DNA of 64,000 bases from Ketogulonicigenium robustum (GCF_002117445.1 NZ_CP019937.1:342001-406000); one strand, 5' to 3'. Shown: positions 24,743 through 33,610, numbered from the stretch's first letter. Made by a program: numbers and translations. The notes: generated by a model not told the origin, from the sequence alone.

Positions 24743-25684
24743 ATGACACATTCCAAGACGCCCATCTTGCAGGTCGAAAACCTGCAAAAGCGCTATCCGT
24801 CGGGGTTTACGGCCCTCAATGGCGTGAACCTGACCGTCGGCGAAGGCGAAATTCTGGCCCTGCTCGGGCCGAACGGCGCAGGCAAGACCACGCTGATTTC
24901 ATCGATTTGCGGGATCAGCCGCCCCACGGGCGGGCGCGTTCTGGTCGGCGGGCACGACATCCAGTCCGACTATCGGGCCGCGCGCAGCCTGATCGGCCTT
25001 GTGCCGCAGGAACTGACCATCGACGGGTGGGAACCCGTCATGCAGACCATCCGCTATTCGCGCGGCCTGTTCGGTCGCCCCGCGAACGAGGCGTATCTGC
25101 GCGGCCTGCTGGACCGGCTGTCGCTGGCCGACAAGGCGGATTCGCGCGTCAACCAGCTGTCGGGCGGGATGAAGCGGCGTGTGCTGATCGGCAAGGCGCT
25201 GGCGCACGAGCCGCGCATTCTGTTTCTGGACGAGCCGACAGCGGGCGTCGACGTGGAACTGCGCCGTGACATGTGGGATCTGGTCGCCGACCTGAAGGCG
25301 CAGGGCGTTACCATCATCCTTACCACCCACTATCTGGAAGAGGCCGAGGCGATCGCCGACCGCGTCGCCGTCATCGACAAGGGCCAGATTCTGCTGGTCG
25401 AGGATAAAGACGTGCTGATGCGTCAGATGGGCCGCAAGTTCCTGCGTGTGATGCTGGACGCGCCCCTCTCCACCATCCCCGAGGCGTTGGCCCGCGAGGG
25501 TCTGACGCTGGAGGATGGCGGCCGCACGCTGCTTTACACCTATGACACGCACGCCGAGCGCACTGGCATTCGCGCGCTGCTGAACGATTTGAATGCGGTT
25601 GGCCTGCGCATGGTCGATCTGAAAACGCATGAAAGCTCGCTCGAGGAGATTTTCATCAATCTGGTGAAAGGGGCAGAGCAATGA
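24743..25684 (+). CDS. ABC-2 type exporter ATP-binding protein (YadG-like)
   Basis: A 313-residue ATPase of the ABC-2 export class. Motifs are Walker [10 protein letters not shown] near residue 43, Q-loop [14 protein letters not shown], signature LSGGMKRR, Walker [13 protein letters not shown] and [10 protein letters not shown]; a roughly 80-residue C-terminal tail follows, as in YadG. AAGGACAC precedes the ATG. The stop overlaps the permease start by four bases (ATGA). Substrates of the YadGH-type transporter are not established, so none is assigned. Confidence 0.92.
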   Translation: MTHSKTPILQVENLQKRYPSGFTALNGVNLTVGEGEILALLGPNGAGKTTLISSICGISRPTGGRVLVGGHDIQSDYRAARSLIGLVPQELTIDGWEPVMQTIRYSRGLFGRPANEAYLRGLLDRLSLADKADSRVNQLSGGMKRRVLIGKALAHEPRILFLDEPTAGVDVELRRDMWDLVADLKAQGVTIILTTHYLEEAEAIADRVAVIDKGQILLVEDKDVLMRQMGRKFLRVMLDAPLSTIPEALAREGLTLEDGGRTLLYTYDTHAERTGIRALLNDLNAVGLRMVDLKTHESSLEEIFINLVKGAEQ

Positions 25685-26442
25685 ACTGGCGTGCTGTCTG
25701 GGCAATCTATCAAAGCGAGATGCAACGCTTTTTCCGCACGATGTACCAAAGCATCGTCTCGCCCGTTATCTCGACTGCGCTGTATTTCGTGGTGTTCGGC
25801 ACCGCCATTGGCAGCCGTATCCAAACGGTCGAGGGGATCAGCTATGGCGCGTTCATCGTGCCGGGGCTGGTGATGCTGGCGCTGATCATGCAGGGCACAT
25901 CGAACGCGTCTTTCGGGATTTACCGCCCGCGCTTTGTCGGCGCGATTTACGAAATCCTGTCCGCCCCGATCAGCTTTTTCGAGGTGGTGCTGGGCTTTGT
26001 CGGCGCGGCGGCTAGCAAGGCGATGTTCATCGGCGTAATCATCCTGCTGACCTCGACCTTCTTTGTCGATCTGCACTTTGCTCATCCGCTGGCGATGGTG
26101 CTGTTCTTTGTGCTGACGGCGGTCAGCTTTGCCCTGTTCGGCTTTGTTTTAGGGATTTGGGCCGATAGTTTCGAACAAGTGAGCCTGATTCCCAGCCTTG
26201 TGCTGACGCCATTGGTGTTTCTCGGGGGCACATTCTATTCGATCTCGATGTTGCCGCCCGCGTGGCAGGTGGTCAGCATGTTCAACCCGGTGGTTTACCT
26301 GATTTCAGGCTTCCGCTGGGCGTTCTTTGGCCATGCCGATGTGCCGATAGTGGCCAGCCTTGTGGCGATCAGCCTGTTTTTGGCGTTCTGCCTGTGTATT
26401 GTATGGCTGATCTTCCGCACCGGATGGCGGCTGCGCAAATAA
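25681..26442 (+). CDS. ABC-2 type exporter permease (YadH-like)
   Basis: A 253-residue integral membrane protein of the ABC-2/NodJ family with six predicted helices. The amphipathic N-terminus with [20 protein letters not shown] is typical, as are the short [27 protein letters not shown] loop and the conserved [20 protein letters not shown] before the last two helices. It forms the channel for the ATPase encoded just upstream, to which it is coupled by an ATGA overlap. Confidence 0.92.
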   Translation: MNWRAVWAIYQSEMQRFFRTMYQSIVSPVISTALYFVVFGTAIGSRIQTVEGISYGAFIVPGLVMLALIMQGTSNASFGIYRPRFVGAIYEILSAPISFFEVVLGFVGAAASKAMFIGVIILLTSTFFVDLHFAHPLAMVLFFVLTAVSFALFGFVLGIWADSFEQVSLIPSLVLTPLVFLGGTFYSISMLPPAWQVVSMFNPVVYLISGFRWAFFGHADVPIVASLVAISLFLAFCLCIVWLIFRTGWRLRK

Positions 26443-26452
26443 GGACGGGCTG

Positions 26453-26620
26453 ATGCTGTTGAAAATCATGATCGTGTTTCTGGCGGGGATGGTCTTGCTG
26501 GCCATGGTGACCGCTCAGGTCATGAAATGGATGGGCAAACAGCCGAAACTGACGAAAACCTGCACCGCCTGCGGCAAGCCGCTGCTGGCGCGCAGGTGTG
26601 ATTGCAAGCGGGGGAACTGA
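26453..26620 (+). CDS. 55-residue membrane protein with a zinc-ribbon-like tail
   Basis: A short gene that ordinary length cut-offs would miss. AAGGACGGGCTG stands just before the ATG, and the stop overlaps the following start by one base (TGATG). The product has one hydrophobic helix (residues about 5-24, IMIVFLAGMVLLAMVTAQVM) and a cysteine-rich tail, CTACGK then CDC, giving four cysteines (CxxC...CxC) able to bind zinc. I know no function for it. Tight spacing to the exporter genes before and the reductase after argues that it is really translated. Confidence 0.7.
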   Translation: MLLKIMIVFLAGMVLLAMVTAQVMKWMGKQPKLTKTCTACGKPLLARRCDCKRGN

Positions 26621-27396
26621 TGCGGGCTTTGGTCACCGGCGCTGGGGCGCGGTTGGGGCAGGCGATGGCCATTTATCTGGGTCAGCGCGGGTTTGATGTG
26701 GCGGTGCATTATGCATCCTCGCGCGCGGGGGCGGATGAAACCGTCGCCGCCATCACCGCGCTGGGCCGCAAGGCGGTGGCGCTGCAAGCCGACCTGCTGG
26801 TCGAGGCCGAGGTCGAGGCATTGGTCGCCCGCGCCGCCGAAGCGCTGGGCGGGCCGCTGACGTGCCTTGTGAACAACGCCTCGATCTTTGAATACGACAA
26901 TATCACCACCGCCACGCGTAGCAGCTGGGATCGGCATATCGAATCCAACCTGCGCGCGCCGTTTGTGCTGACCCAGCACTTTGCCGCCCAGGCCCCCAAA
27001 GCCGTAGCCGACATGCGCGGCGAGCCTGTGGCGCAGGCCGTCGTCGTCAATATGATTGACCAGCGCGTTCACAAGTTGACGCCCGAATTCATGTCCTACA
27101 CCATCGCCAAGATGGGCCTATGGGCGTTCACGCGTACCGCCGCGCAAGCACTGGCCCCCGATGTGCGTGTGAATGCCATCGGCCCCGGCCCGACGCTGCG
27201 CGGGGGGCGGCAATCCGAAGACCATTTTGCCCGCCAACGCGCCGCAACCGTGCTGCAGCGTGGCTCGAACCCCGAGGATATCTGTGCCGCGCTGGGCTAT
27301 TTTCTGGATGCGCCGGGTGTGACCGGCCAGATGCTGGCGACCGACGGCGGGCAGCACTTGGCATGGCAAACCCCAGATATTCTGGGTGTCGAGTAG
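26620..27396 (+). CDS. SDR family oxidoreductase, FolM/pteridine-reductase-like
   Basis: A 258-residue short-chain dehydrogenase. The N-terminal nucleotide site is TGAGARLGQAMA, whose ARLG form resembles the KRLG of pteridine reductases; NNASIFEYD near residue 87, NMIDQRVHKLTPEFMSYTIAK around 145-167 (catalytic Asp/Tyr/Lys in FolM-type proteins) and PGPTLRG complete the picture. This points to dihydropteridine reduction, for example dihydromonapterin reductase, with NADPH, rather than a generic sugar or steroid SDR. Its start overlaps the miniprotein stop by one base. MoaD/MoaE (molybdopterin) lie 2.6 kb downstream but not in the same unit. Confidence 0.82.
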   Translation: MRALVTGAGARLGQAMAIYLGQRGFDVAVHYASSRAGADETVAAITALGRKAVALQADLLVEAEVEALVARAAEALGGPLTCLVNNASIFEYDNITTATRSSWDRHIESNLRAPFVLTQHFAAQAPKAVADMRGEPVAQAVVVNMIDQRVHKLTPEFMSYTIAKMGLWAFTRTAAQALAPDVRVNAIGPGPTLRGGRQSEDHFARQRAATVLQRGSNPEDICAALGYFLDAPGVTGQMLATDGGQHLAWQTPDILGVE

Positions 27397-27460
27397 TTCC
27401 CTTTTCGTTCGGAATGACTAGATAGTGCAGCAGTCGACGTTCAGGCAGGCCATGCACAGC

Positions 27461-27503
27461 TTATCCCATAGTTATCCACAGGCTTTCGGGCCGCAGATCC
27501 ACA
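27461..27503 (+). promoter_or_regulatory. DnaA-box cluster upstream of uvrC
   Basis: TTATCCACA at 27472-27480 is a perfect DnaA box. TTATCCCAT (27461-27469) and AGATCCACA (27495-27503) are weaker neighbours in the same orientation. The cluster ends 13 bases before the uvrC start, so bound DnaA would block or modulate uvrC transcription or translation initiation. Confidence 0.45.
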
Positions 27504-27516
27504 GGGTTTTACAGTC

Positions 27517-29373
27517 ATGAGTGACGAACCCCTGATCGGGCGTCTGTTGATTGCCGATTACGTCAAGCGGCTGGATGGCTCGCCCGGTGTCTATCGGATG
27601 CTGGATGGCGAATCGCGCGTGCTGTATGTGGGTAAGGCCAAGAACCTGAAGGCGCGCGTGTCGAACTATGCGCGCGAGGGCGGCCATTCCGCGCGCATTG
27701 ACCGCATGATCCGCGAAACCCGCGCGATGATGTTCCTGACGACCAAGACCGAGGTCGAGGCCCTGCTGCTGGAACAGAATCTGATCAAGCAGCTCAAGCC
27801 GCATTACAACGTGCTGCTGCGCGACGACAAAAGCTTTCCCAATATCCGCATTAGCCGCGATCACCCCTTTGCGCAGATCGCCAAGCATCGCGGTGCCCGC
27901 AACGATAAGGCCGATTATTTCGGGCCCTTCGCCAGTGCCACTGCGGTGAACCGCACGTTGAACCAGTTGCAAAAGGCGTTCCAGCTGCGCGTGTGCGAAG
28001 ATGCTACCTTCAACAACCGCACGCGGCCGTGCCTGCTGCACCAGATCAAGCGCTGCTCTGCCCCGTGTGTCGGTAAAATCAGCCAAGAGGATTACGCCGC
28101 CGAAGTTGCCGAGGCGAAGATGTTCCTGCAAGGGCGCAGCGCCGCCATTCAGGAACGGCTTGGCGCAGAAATGGCGGCCGCGTCCGAGGCGATGGAATTT
28201 GAACGCGCCGCTGCGCTGCGCGACCGTATCCGTGCGCTGACCGCCGTGCAGACATCGCAGGGCATCAACCCCCGCACCGTCCCCGAGGCTGACGTCATCG
28301 CCTTGCACATGGAGCACGGGCAGGCCTGCGTGCAGGTGTTTTTCATCCGCGCGAACCAGAACTGGGGCAACCACGATTTCTACCCCAAACTGAACGATGA
28401 AACCGATGCGGGCGAGGTGATGGAATCGTTCGTCGGCCAGTTCTACACCAACCGCGACCCCGCGCGGGTCGTGCTGCTGTCGCAGGGCTTGGATGACCCC
28501 GACCTGATGGCCGCCGCGCTATCGGAAAAGGTCGGGCGCAAGGTGGAGATCGCAGTCCCCCAGCGGGGCGAGCGTGCTGAATTGGTCGAAGGCGCGCTGC
28601 GCAACGCGCGCGAAAGCCTGGCGCGGCGCATGTCCGAAACCGCGACTCAGCGCCGTCTGCTGGAAGGGATCGCGACCGCATTCGATCTGGATGCGCCCCC
28701 GCGCCGGATTGAGCTTTACGACAACTCGCACATCCAAGGGGCGCATGCGATTGGCGCGATGGTCGTGGCCGGCCCCGATGGGTTTGAAAAGAACCAGTAC
28801 CGCAAGTTCAATATCAAAGACCCGAACACGACGCCCGGCGACGACTTTGGCATGATGCGCGAAGTGCTGACCCGCCGCTTCCAGCGCCTGCTGCGCGAGG
28901 ATCCCGACCGCGAAAGCCCCGAATGGCCCGACCTGCTGTTTATCGATGGCGGCGCGGGGCAGGTCTCGGCTGTGCACGAGGTGCTGAACGAATTGGGGGT
29001 CGAGGATATCGCCATGATCGGCATTGCCAAGGGCGAGGATCGCGATCTAGGGAAAGAGGAATTCTACCGCAAAGGTCGCCCCGTGATGGCGCTGCGCCAC
29101 AACGATCCTGTGCTCTATTTCATCCAGCGTCTGCGCGACGAGGTGCACCGCTTTGCCATCGGCACCCACCGCGCCAAGCGGGCCAAAGCCTTCACCAGCA
29201 ATGCGCTGGACGACATCGGCGGCGTCGGCCCCACGCGCAAACGCGCGCTGCTGCAGCATTTTGGCAGCGCCAAGGACGTTGCGAACGCCCACCTCGAAGA
29301 TTTGAAGGCCGCCCCCGGAATCTCGGATGCGCTGGCCGAGAAGATCTATAACTATTTCCATGCCAAGGGCTGA
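27517..29373 (+). CDS. uvrC: Excinuclease ABC subunit C
   Basis: A 618-residue nucleotide-excision repair endonuclease. In order: GIY-YIG-type N-terminal nuclease (GVYRMLDGESRVLYVGKAKNLKARV, residues 24-48, making the 3' incision), a UvrB-contacting UVR motif near residue 205-230 (EAMEFERAAALRDRI), the RNase H-like C-terminal nuclease with YDNSHIQGAHAIGAMVV around 405 and LFIDGGAGQ near 470, and a C-terminal helix-hairpin-helix pair (IGGVGPTRKRALLQHFGS...APGISDALAEKI). Full length for the family. It is followed by pgsA after 54 bases, an order seen in many proteobacteria. Confidence 0.97.
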   Translation: MSDEPLIGRLLIADYVKRLDGSPGVYRMLDGESRVLYVGKAKNLKARVSNYAREGGHSARIDRMIRETRAMMFLTTKTEVEALLLEQNLIKQLKPHYNVLLRDDKSFPNIRISRDHPFAQIAKHRGARNDKADYFGPFASATAVNRTLNQLQKAFQLRVCEDATFNNRTRPCLLHQIKRCSAPCVGKISQEDYAAEVAEAKMFLQGRSAAIQERLGAEMAAASEAMEFERAAALRDRIRALTAVQTSQGINPRTVPEADVIALHMEHGQACVQVFFIRANQNWGNHDFYPKLNDETDAGEVMESFVGQFYTNRDPARVVLLSQGLDDPDLMAAALSEKVGRKVEIAVPQRGERAELVEGALRNARESLARRMSETATQRRLLEGIATAFDLDAPPRRIELYDNSHIQGAHAIGAMVVAGPDGFEKNQYRKFNIKDPNTTPGDDFGMMREVLTRRFQRLLREDPDRESPEWPDLLFIDGGAGQVSAVHEVLNELGVEDIAMIGIAKGEDRDLGKEEFYRKGRPVMALRHNDPVLYFIQRLRDEVHRFAIGTHRAKRAKAFTSNALDDIGGVGPTRKRALLQHFGSAKDVANAHLEDLKAAPGISDALAEKIYNYFHAKG

Positions 29374-29427
29374 TCGCTTGACACGCCTGTGGCCGCGCCG
29401 CATGCAGGGGCAACTTTGGGGGACAAG

Positions 29428-29988
29428 ATGACCTGGACCATTCCGAATATCCTGACCGTTCTGCGTATGCTGGCCGCGCCGCTGGTGCCGCTGGTCTATC
29501 TGGTCTGCGATGGCCGCCCGGCGGCGATTGTCGCCTTTTTGCTGTTCGTCGCGGCTGCCGTGACAGACTGGTTCGATGGCTATCTGGCGCGCAAGTGGAA
29601 CCAGCAAAGCAAGTTCGGCACCATGTTGGACCCCATCGCCGACAAGGCTATGGTCGTTCTGGCGCTGCTGGTCATTGTGGGCGCATCGGGGATGAACGGC
29701 TGGCTGCTGTTCCCCGCGACGATTATCTTGTTCCGCGAGACGTTCGTGTCCGGCCTGCGTGAGTTTCTGGGGGCCGATGCCAAGCTGCTGCAGGTGACCC
29801 AATTGGCCAAGTGGAAAACCACCGCGCAGATGGTTTCGATCGCGCTGCTGCTGTTGGGGATGGCCGTTGGTGGCGGGTTCTTCTGGGGCCTTGGCGTGCT
29901 GCTGATATGGGTGGCGGCCGTGCTGACGCTGCTGACCGGCGCCGATTACCTGCAAAAGGCGATGCCGTTCCTGCGGGGGCCGAAATGA
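29428..29988 (+). CDS. pgsA: CDP-diacylglycerol-glycerol-3-phosphate 3-phosphatidyltransferase
   Basis: A 186-residue inner-membrane enzyme making phosphatidylglycerol phosphate. It carries the CDP-alcohol phosphotransferase motif DWFDGYLARKWNQQSKFGTM and LDPIADK (D-G-x2-A-R-x8-G-x3-D-x3-D) at about residues 50-78, with five to six membrane helices. GGGGGA precedes the ATG at 29428; an in-frame ATG 13 codons upstream lacks a site. The stop overlaps the moaD start by four bases, so pgsA, moaD and moaE form one unit. Confidence 0.96.
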   Translation: MTWTIPNILTVLRMLAAPLVPLVYLVCDGRPAAIVAFLLFVAAAVTDWFDGYLARKWNQQSKFGTMLDPIADKAMVVLALLVIVGASGMNGWLLFPATIILFRETFVSGLREFLGADAKLLQVTQLAKWKTTAQMVSIALLLLGMAVGGGFFWGLGVLLIWVAAVLTLLTGADYLQKAMPFLRGPK

Positions 29989-30230
29989 ACATCCTCTATT
30001 TTGCGTGGCTGCGCGAGCGGATCGGCCTGCGACAAGAGGAACTGGCCCCGCAAGCGACCACAGTGGGCGCGCTGATGGACGAGCTGGCCGCGCGCAGCGC
30101 AGGCCACGCCAGCGCTTTTGCCGATCGCAGCGCTATTCGCGCCGCCGCCGACCAGGAACTGGTCGAGCTTGATGCGCCTATCGCGGGCGCGCGCGAAATT
30201 GCGTTTTTTCCGCCAATGACGGGCGGCTAA
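29985..30230 (+). CDS. moaD: Molybdopterin synthase sulfur carrier subunit
   Basis: An 81-residue ubiquitin-like protein ending in the obligatory Gly-Gly (FFPPMTGG). The C-terminal glycine is adenylated and thiocarboxylated and donates sulfur to precursor Z during molybdopterin synthesis. The hydrophobic patch ILYFAWLRERIG at the N-terminus and EIAFFPPMTGG at the end are family features. It overlaps pgsA by four bases and is ten bases from moaE, with which it forms the heterotetrameric synthase. Confidence 0.95.
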   Translation: MNILYFAWLRERIGLRQEELAPQATTVGALMDELAARSAGHASAFADRSAIRAAADQELVELDAPIAGAREIAFFPPMTGG

Positions 30231-30240
30231 GGGGGCTATG

Positions 30241-30690
30241 ATGGACATCCGCGTGCAAGAAGCGCCCTTCGATGCGGGGGCCGAGCTGAACGCTTTTACC
30301 GCTGCTGCGGGTGGCGCGGGGGCCGTCGTCAGCTTTAGCGGCCTTGTGCGCGACGTGGCGGGCGGGCTGCAGATGCTGGAAGTCGAGCATTACCCCGGCA
30401 TGACCGAACTGGCCCTGCGCGAGGCTGCTGAAAAAGCAGCGGAACGTTGGAACTTGGTTAACGTGCTGGTGATCCACCGCTATGGCGTCTTGCAGGCTGG
30501 CGCGCAGATTATGATGGTTGCGACCGCCTCCCGCCACCGTGCCGCTGCCTTCGAAGCTGCTGAATTTCTGATGGATTATCTGAAATCGCGTGCGCCGTTC
30601 TGGAAGAAGGAAGTCACGGGGCAGGGCGCCGATTGGGTGCAAGCCCGCTGCGAAGATGAGGCCGCGCTGAAGCGTTGGAACGATTCCTAA
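30241..30690 (+). CDS. moaE: Molybdopterin synthase catalytic subunit
   Basis: A 149-residue protein that transfers sulfur from MoaD to precursor Z. Characteristic segments are GAVVSFSGLVRD near residue 28-38, LEVEHYPGMTE near 50, VLVIHRYGVLQAGAQIMMVA near 80-98 and the active-site KSRAPFWKKE near 122 with the catalytic lysines. Two ATGs are adjacent; I prefer the second (30241) because AAGGGGG ends five bases before it. Last gene of the pgsA-moaD-moaE unit. Confidence 0.95.
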   Translation: MDIRVQEAPFDAGAELNAFTAAAGGAGAVVSFSGLVRDVAGGLQMLEVEHYPGMTELALREAAEKAAERWNLVNVLVIHRYGVLQAGAQIMMVATASRHRAAAFEAAEFLMDYLKSRAPFWKKEVTGQGADWVQARCEDEAALKRWNDS

Positions 30691-30774
30691 AGTTTTAAGC
30701 AAAGTCGCTGATTTACGATTTATTCTGATTCACCGCGCAGGCTGCACCCCGACACAGGAATATCGGAGTGACCT

Positions 30775-31596
30775 ATGCCCGCCTTTGATACCTCGGCCGA
30801 GGCGCTGGCCCGCATCCATCCCGCCAATCCTCTGCAACACGCCTTGGCCATCCGCGACGCGGATATTCCCCGCATGGTCACCGAGGCGCTGGCCTTGGAT
30901 CGCGCGCGTTTGGTTTTCATGCCCGTTGTTGCGGCTGCGGGCAGTCGCAGAACCGCCTTTCACGAGGGGCTGATCCGTCTGTTGGACGAAGAGGGACGAA
31001 TGATCCCCGCAGGCAGCTTTATGGGCGCGGTCGAGGAGACCGGCATGGCGCGGGATATTGACGCGATCGCGCTGCGGCTGGGGCTGCATATGCTGCGCAG
31101 CAACCCGCATATGCGGCTGGCGATCAACATGTCGGCGCGCTCCATCGGCGATGGCACCTTTCGCCGCACGCTCGAGGAGGGGATGCGCCAGACCCCCCGC
31201 ATCGGCGAGCGGTTGATACTGGAGATCAGCGAGAATTCCGCCATGCTGATGCCCGAAGTGGTGATCCGCTTTATGGCCGAGTTCCGCCCGCACGGGATCA
31301 CCTTTGCGCTGGACGATTTTGGGGCGGGGCTGACCGCTTTCAAATACCTGCGCGACTTCCTGTTCGACATGGTCAAGATCGACACGATTTTTATTCGCGG
31401 TATTCACACCTCGCCCGACAATCAGGTCGTCACCGAGGCGCTGCTATCTGTCGCCCACCAGTTCGGGATGTTCGCCGTCGCCGAAGGTGTTGAAACGATT
31501 GAAGAAGCAGCGTTCTTGCAGGATTTGGGCGTTGATTGCTTGCAGGGCTACCTTTTCGGTGTTCCGACCGCTACCCCATCCGATCGCAACGGTTGA
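30775..31596 (+). CDS. EAL-domain protein, likely c-di-GMP phosphodiesterase
   Basis: A 273-residue stand-alone EAL domain with only a short N-terminal lead and no sensor, GGDEF or membrane part. The motif reads EGL instead of EAL (AFHEGLIRLLD, residue about 64) but keeps the catalytic Glu. Other metal and catalytic positions look intact: Asn in AINMSARS, Glu in LEISEN, the DDFGAG loop-6 motif, Lys in VKIDT and Glu in AEGVET. So hydrolytic activity on c-di-GMP is plausible. TCGGAG precedes the ATG. Single-gene unit. Confidence 0.85.
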   Translation: MPAFDTSAEALARIHPANPLQHALAIRDADIPRMVTEALALDRARLVFMPVVAAAGSRRTAFHEGLIRLLDEEGRMIPAGSFMGAVEETGMARDIDAIALRLGLHMLRSNPHMRLAINMSARSIGDGTFRRTLEEGMRQTPRIGERLILEISENSAMLMPEVVIRFMAEFRPHGITFALDDFGAGLTAFKYLRDFLFDMVKIDTIFIRGIHTSPDNQVVTEALLSVAHQFGMFAVAEGVETIEEAAFLQDLGVDCLQGYLFGVPTATPSDRNG

Positions 31597-31642
31597 CAAA
31601 CCCCCGCCCGCGCCCCCTTGTGGGGCGAACGCAGGGGGCAGC

Positions 31643-32509
31643 ATGACGCGCAATTTGGCAACGATTATCGGGTTCGGCGCGGTTTTGCTGTGGTCGACAT
31701 TGGCTGTGCTGACCGTCGCTTCGGGCAGCGTGCCGCCTCTGCTGCTGAATGCGATCTGCTTTGCCATAGGGGGTGCGGTGGGAGTTGTCTGGCTGTGCGC
31801 AACGGGCGAGTTCAAAGCGCTGCGGGCGGTGCCGTTGCGTGCCTATGTCTTTGGCACCGTGGGATTGTTCGGATACCACTTTCTGTACTTTTCTGCCCTG
31901 CGCATGGCGCCCCCCGCACAGGCCGGGCTGTTGAACTACCTTTGGCCGCTGCTGATTGTGCTGCTGTCCGGCCTACTACCCGGCGAGCGGCTGGGCACGC
32001 CCCATATCGTCGGGGCGCTGCTGGCGTTTTGCGGGGCGGCGTTGGTGATCGGCGGCGGGATCGGCGCGGGCCTGTCGACGCAGGCCGCGCTGGGATATTT
32101 GCTGGCGATCGCCGCGGCTGTCGTTTGGGCCATTTACTCCGTCGGGGCACGCGCGTTTTCCGGCGTGCCGACGGGGGCGGTTGCAGTATTCTGTCTGGCC
32201 ACGTCGGTGCTGTCGGCCCTGGCCCACATCGGGCTAGAGCCGACAATCTGGCCGCAAGACGCAGGCCAATGGTGCGCGGTCATCGCGCTAGGGCTGGGCC
32301 CCGTGGGTCTTGCGTTCTTCGTGTGGGACATCGGCATGAAGCGCGGCGATATCCAGCTGCTTGGCGTCGCAGCTTATGCAGCGCCGTTGCTGTCCACGGC
32401 GCTACTTGTAGTTTCGGGGGCAAGCAGGCCGGGTTGGAGCCTGCTTGCAGCGGCTGTTCTGATCACGCTGGGCGCTGCAATCGCATCCAGCGCGCGACGG
32501 AAGCCCTAG
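31643..32509 (+). CDS. DMT/EamA family transporter, YddG-like
   Basis: A 288-residue ten-helix exporter of the drug/metabolite transporter superfamily, made of two EamA repeats. The N-terminus (ATIIGFGAVLLWSTLA), the NYLWPLLIVL segment near residue 95 and the C-terminal VAAYAAPLLSTALLVVSGA resemble the aromatic amino acid exporter YddG, so amino acid efflux is a reasonable guess, not proof. GGGGGCAGC stands before the ATG at 31643; the open frame extends upstream into the preceding gene but without a better start. Confidence 0.85.
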   Translation: MTRNLATIIGFGAVLLWSTLAVLTVASGSVPPLLLNAICFAIGGAVGVVWLCATGEFKALRAVPLRAYVFGTVGLFGYHFLYFSALRMAPPAQAGLLNYLWPLLIVLLSGLLPGERLGTPHIVGALLAFCGAALVIGGGIGAGLSTQAALGYLLAIAAAVVWAIYSVGARAFSGVPTGAVAVFCLATSVLSALAHIGLEPTIWPQDAGQWCAVIALGLGPVGLAFFVWDIGMKRGDIQLLGVAAYAAPLLSTALLVVSGASRPGWSLLAAAVLITLGAAIASSARRKP

Positions 32510-32510
32510 G

Positions 32511-32678
32511 TCACTGCAGTTGCAGCCGGCCTATTTCTTCCTTCAAGAATAGCTTCTGTTTCTTCAGGCGGGCGATGGCCATTCCATCGGGCGCAGGTTT
32601 TTTCTGTTCCGCTTCGACGGTCTCGGATAGTACCTTGTGCTTACGTCGCAGCTCTTCGATATGTGCGGACACTGCCAT
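32511..32678 (-). CDS. DUF465 (YdcH family) small protein
   Basis: A 55-residue, highly charged, helical protein matching the DUF465/YdcH family: SAHIEELRRKHKVLSETVEAEQ then ARLKKQKLFLKEEIGRL, predicted as two antiparallel helices. Function unknown. GGGAG lies ten bases before the ATG. It converges on the DMT transporter gene, with one base between the stop codons. Easily missed because of its size, but the family match is clear. Confidence 0.88.
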   Translation of the reverse strand: MAVSAHIEELRRKHKVLSETVEAEQKKPAPDGMAIARLKKQKLFLKEEIGRLQLQ

Positions 32679-32789
32679 GGTCGGATACTCCCTTTTAATG
32701 CAGTTGCGGTTGAGGGGCCCCGTCCGAATTGCAGCACGGTTTTACAATTCTGTCATGGAAAATATTCGCGATATGGCGTGAGCGGCCCG

Positions 32790-33530
32790 TCATCGCCAGT
32801 CCAGCGCGTCACCGCGCCGTAGTACCCCTTCGATTTCATCCGTATAATCAGCACCTTGGGTGTGATGCGCGCCACTGTGCATAATGCGGGCAGCCAGCAG
32901 GCGAAAATCTGCACGCCCGCCTTTGGTTGCGCGCATCAAAAACAGCTCGGGGGTGCGCCCTGTGCGCGCGGCCAGCGGTAGGATGGAAATAGAGCCCAGC
33001 TTTCCTTGTGTTGCGGCCAGAACTTCAGGCAAGCTGGTGATTCGCTGAATCAGCGTCAACTGGCCGCGCGGGGCCAAGCGGCGGGCAGCGGTGGCGATCC
33101 AATCCTCCATCCGTGCGCCGGCAAGGGCGCGGTCGCGGCCCGCGTCATCCGCAGCGGTAGACCGCGCGCGATCGTAATAGGGCGGATTCATTAGCACGCA
33201 GTCGAATTGCATCTGCCGCAGGTCTGCGGGCAGTGCGGCCAAATCGGCGGTGACGATGGTGGCCGGCAGTCCGTTTGCGGCGGCGTTCTGGCGGGCAAGG
33301 TCGGCATATTCGGGCTGCACCTCTACCCCTGTCAGGTGCAGCGCTGGCACGCGTGTGCCGACGCACAGCAGCGCTGTGCCGACACCGCAGCCCAGTTCCA
33401 GCACGCGTGCGCCGCTGGTCGCGGGGCACGCCGCCGCCAGCAAGACGGCATCGACCCCCGCCCTGAAGCCCATGGCAGGCTGCGTGATCCGCAGCCGACC
33501 GCCCAAAAAGTCATCTTCGGTCACAGTCAC
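32790..33530 (-). CDS. Class I SAM-dependent methyltransferase, TrmN6-like
   Basis: A 246-residue methyltransferase related to tRNA1(Val) adenine-37 N6-methyltransferase. It has the SAM-binding motif VLELGCGVGTALLCVG (about residue 42-57), VEVQPEYADLAR (acidic ribose ligand), and the N6-adenine catalytic tetrad NPPYYD near residue 115. The frame is open up to an ATG at 33584, but a TATAAT box lies at 33579-33574 on this strand, inside that extension, so I favour the GTG at 33530, preceded by CAGGTCT. This also gives the usual short lead before the FLGGRLRI segment. Confidence 0.82.
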   Translation of the reverse strand: MTVTEDDFLGGRLRITQPAMGFRAGVDAVLLAAACPATSGARVLELGCGVGTALLCVGTRVPALHLTGVEVQPEYADLARQNAAANGLPATIVTADLAALPADLRQMQFDCVLMNPPYYDRARSTAADDAGRDRALAGARMEDWIATAARRLAPRGQLTLIQRITSLPEVLAATQGKLGSISILPLAARTGRTPELFLMRATKGGRADFRLLAARIMHSGAHHTQGADYTDEIEGVLRRGDALDWR

Positions 33531-33573
33531 GACAGACCTGCATTTACCGTGGTTTACGCCCTGATCTGCCCGC

Positions 33574-33601
33574 ATTATACCCATGAACGCAACAGTCTTA
33601 A
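33574..33601 (-). promoter_or_regulatory. Candidate promoter of the TrmN6-like gene
   Basis: On the minus strand, TTAAGA (33601-33596) and a perfect TATAAT (33579-33574) are separated by 16 bases. Transcription would start near 33567, about 37 bases before the GTG start proposed. Confidence 0.4.
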
Positions 33602-33610
33602 GGACGCCAG

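Noticed and set aside
27461-27503. Chromosome replication origin
   Set aside because: Only one perfect DnaA box, no AT-rich unwinding region and none of the usual origin-neighbour genes (dnaA, hemE, parAB) nearby.
32726-32750. GAATTG/CAATTC inverted repeat before the DUF465 gene as an operator
   Set aside because: Six-base arms with a 13-base spacer are weak and no promoter elements align with them.
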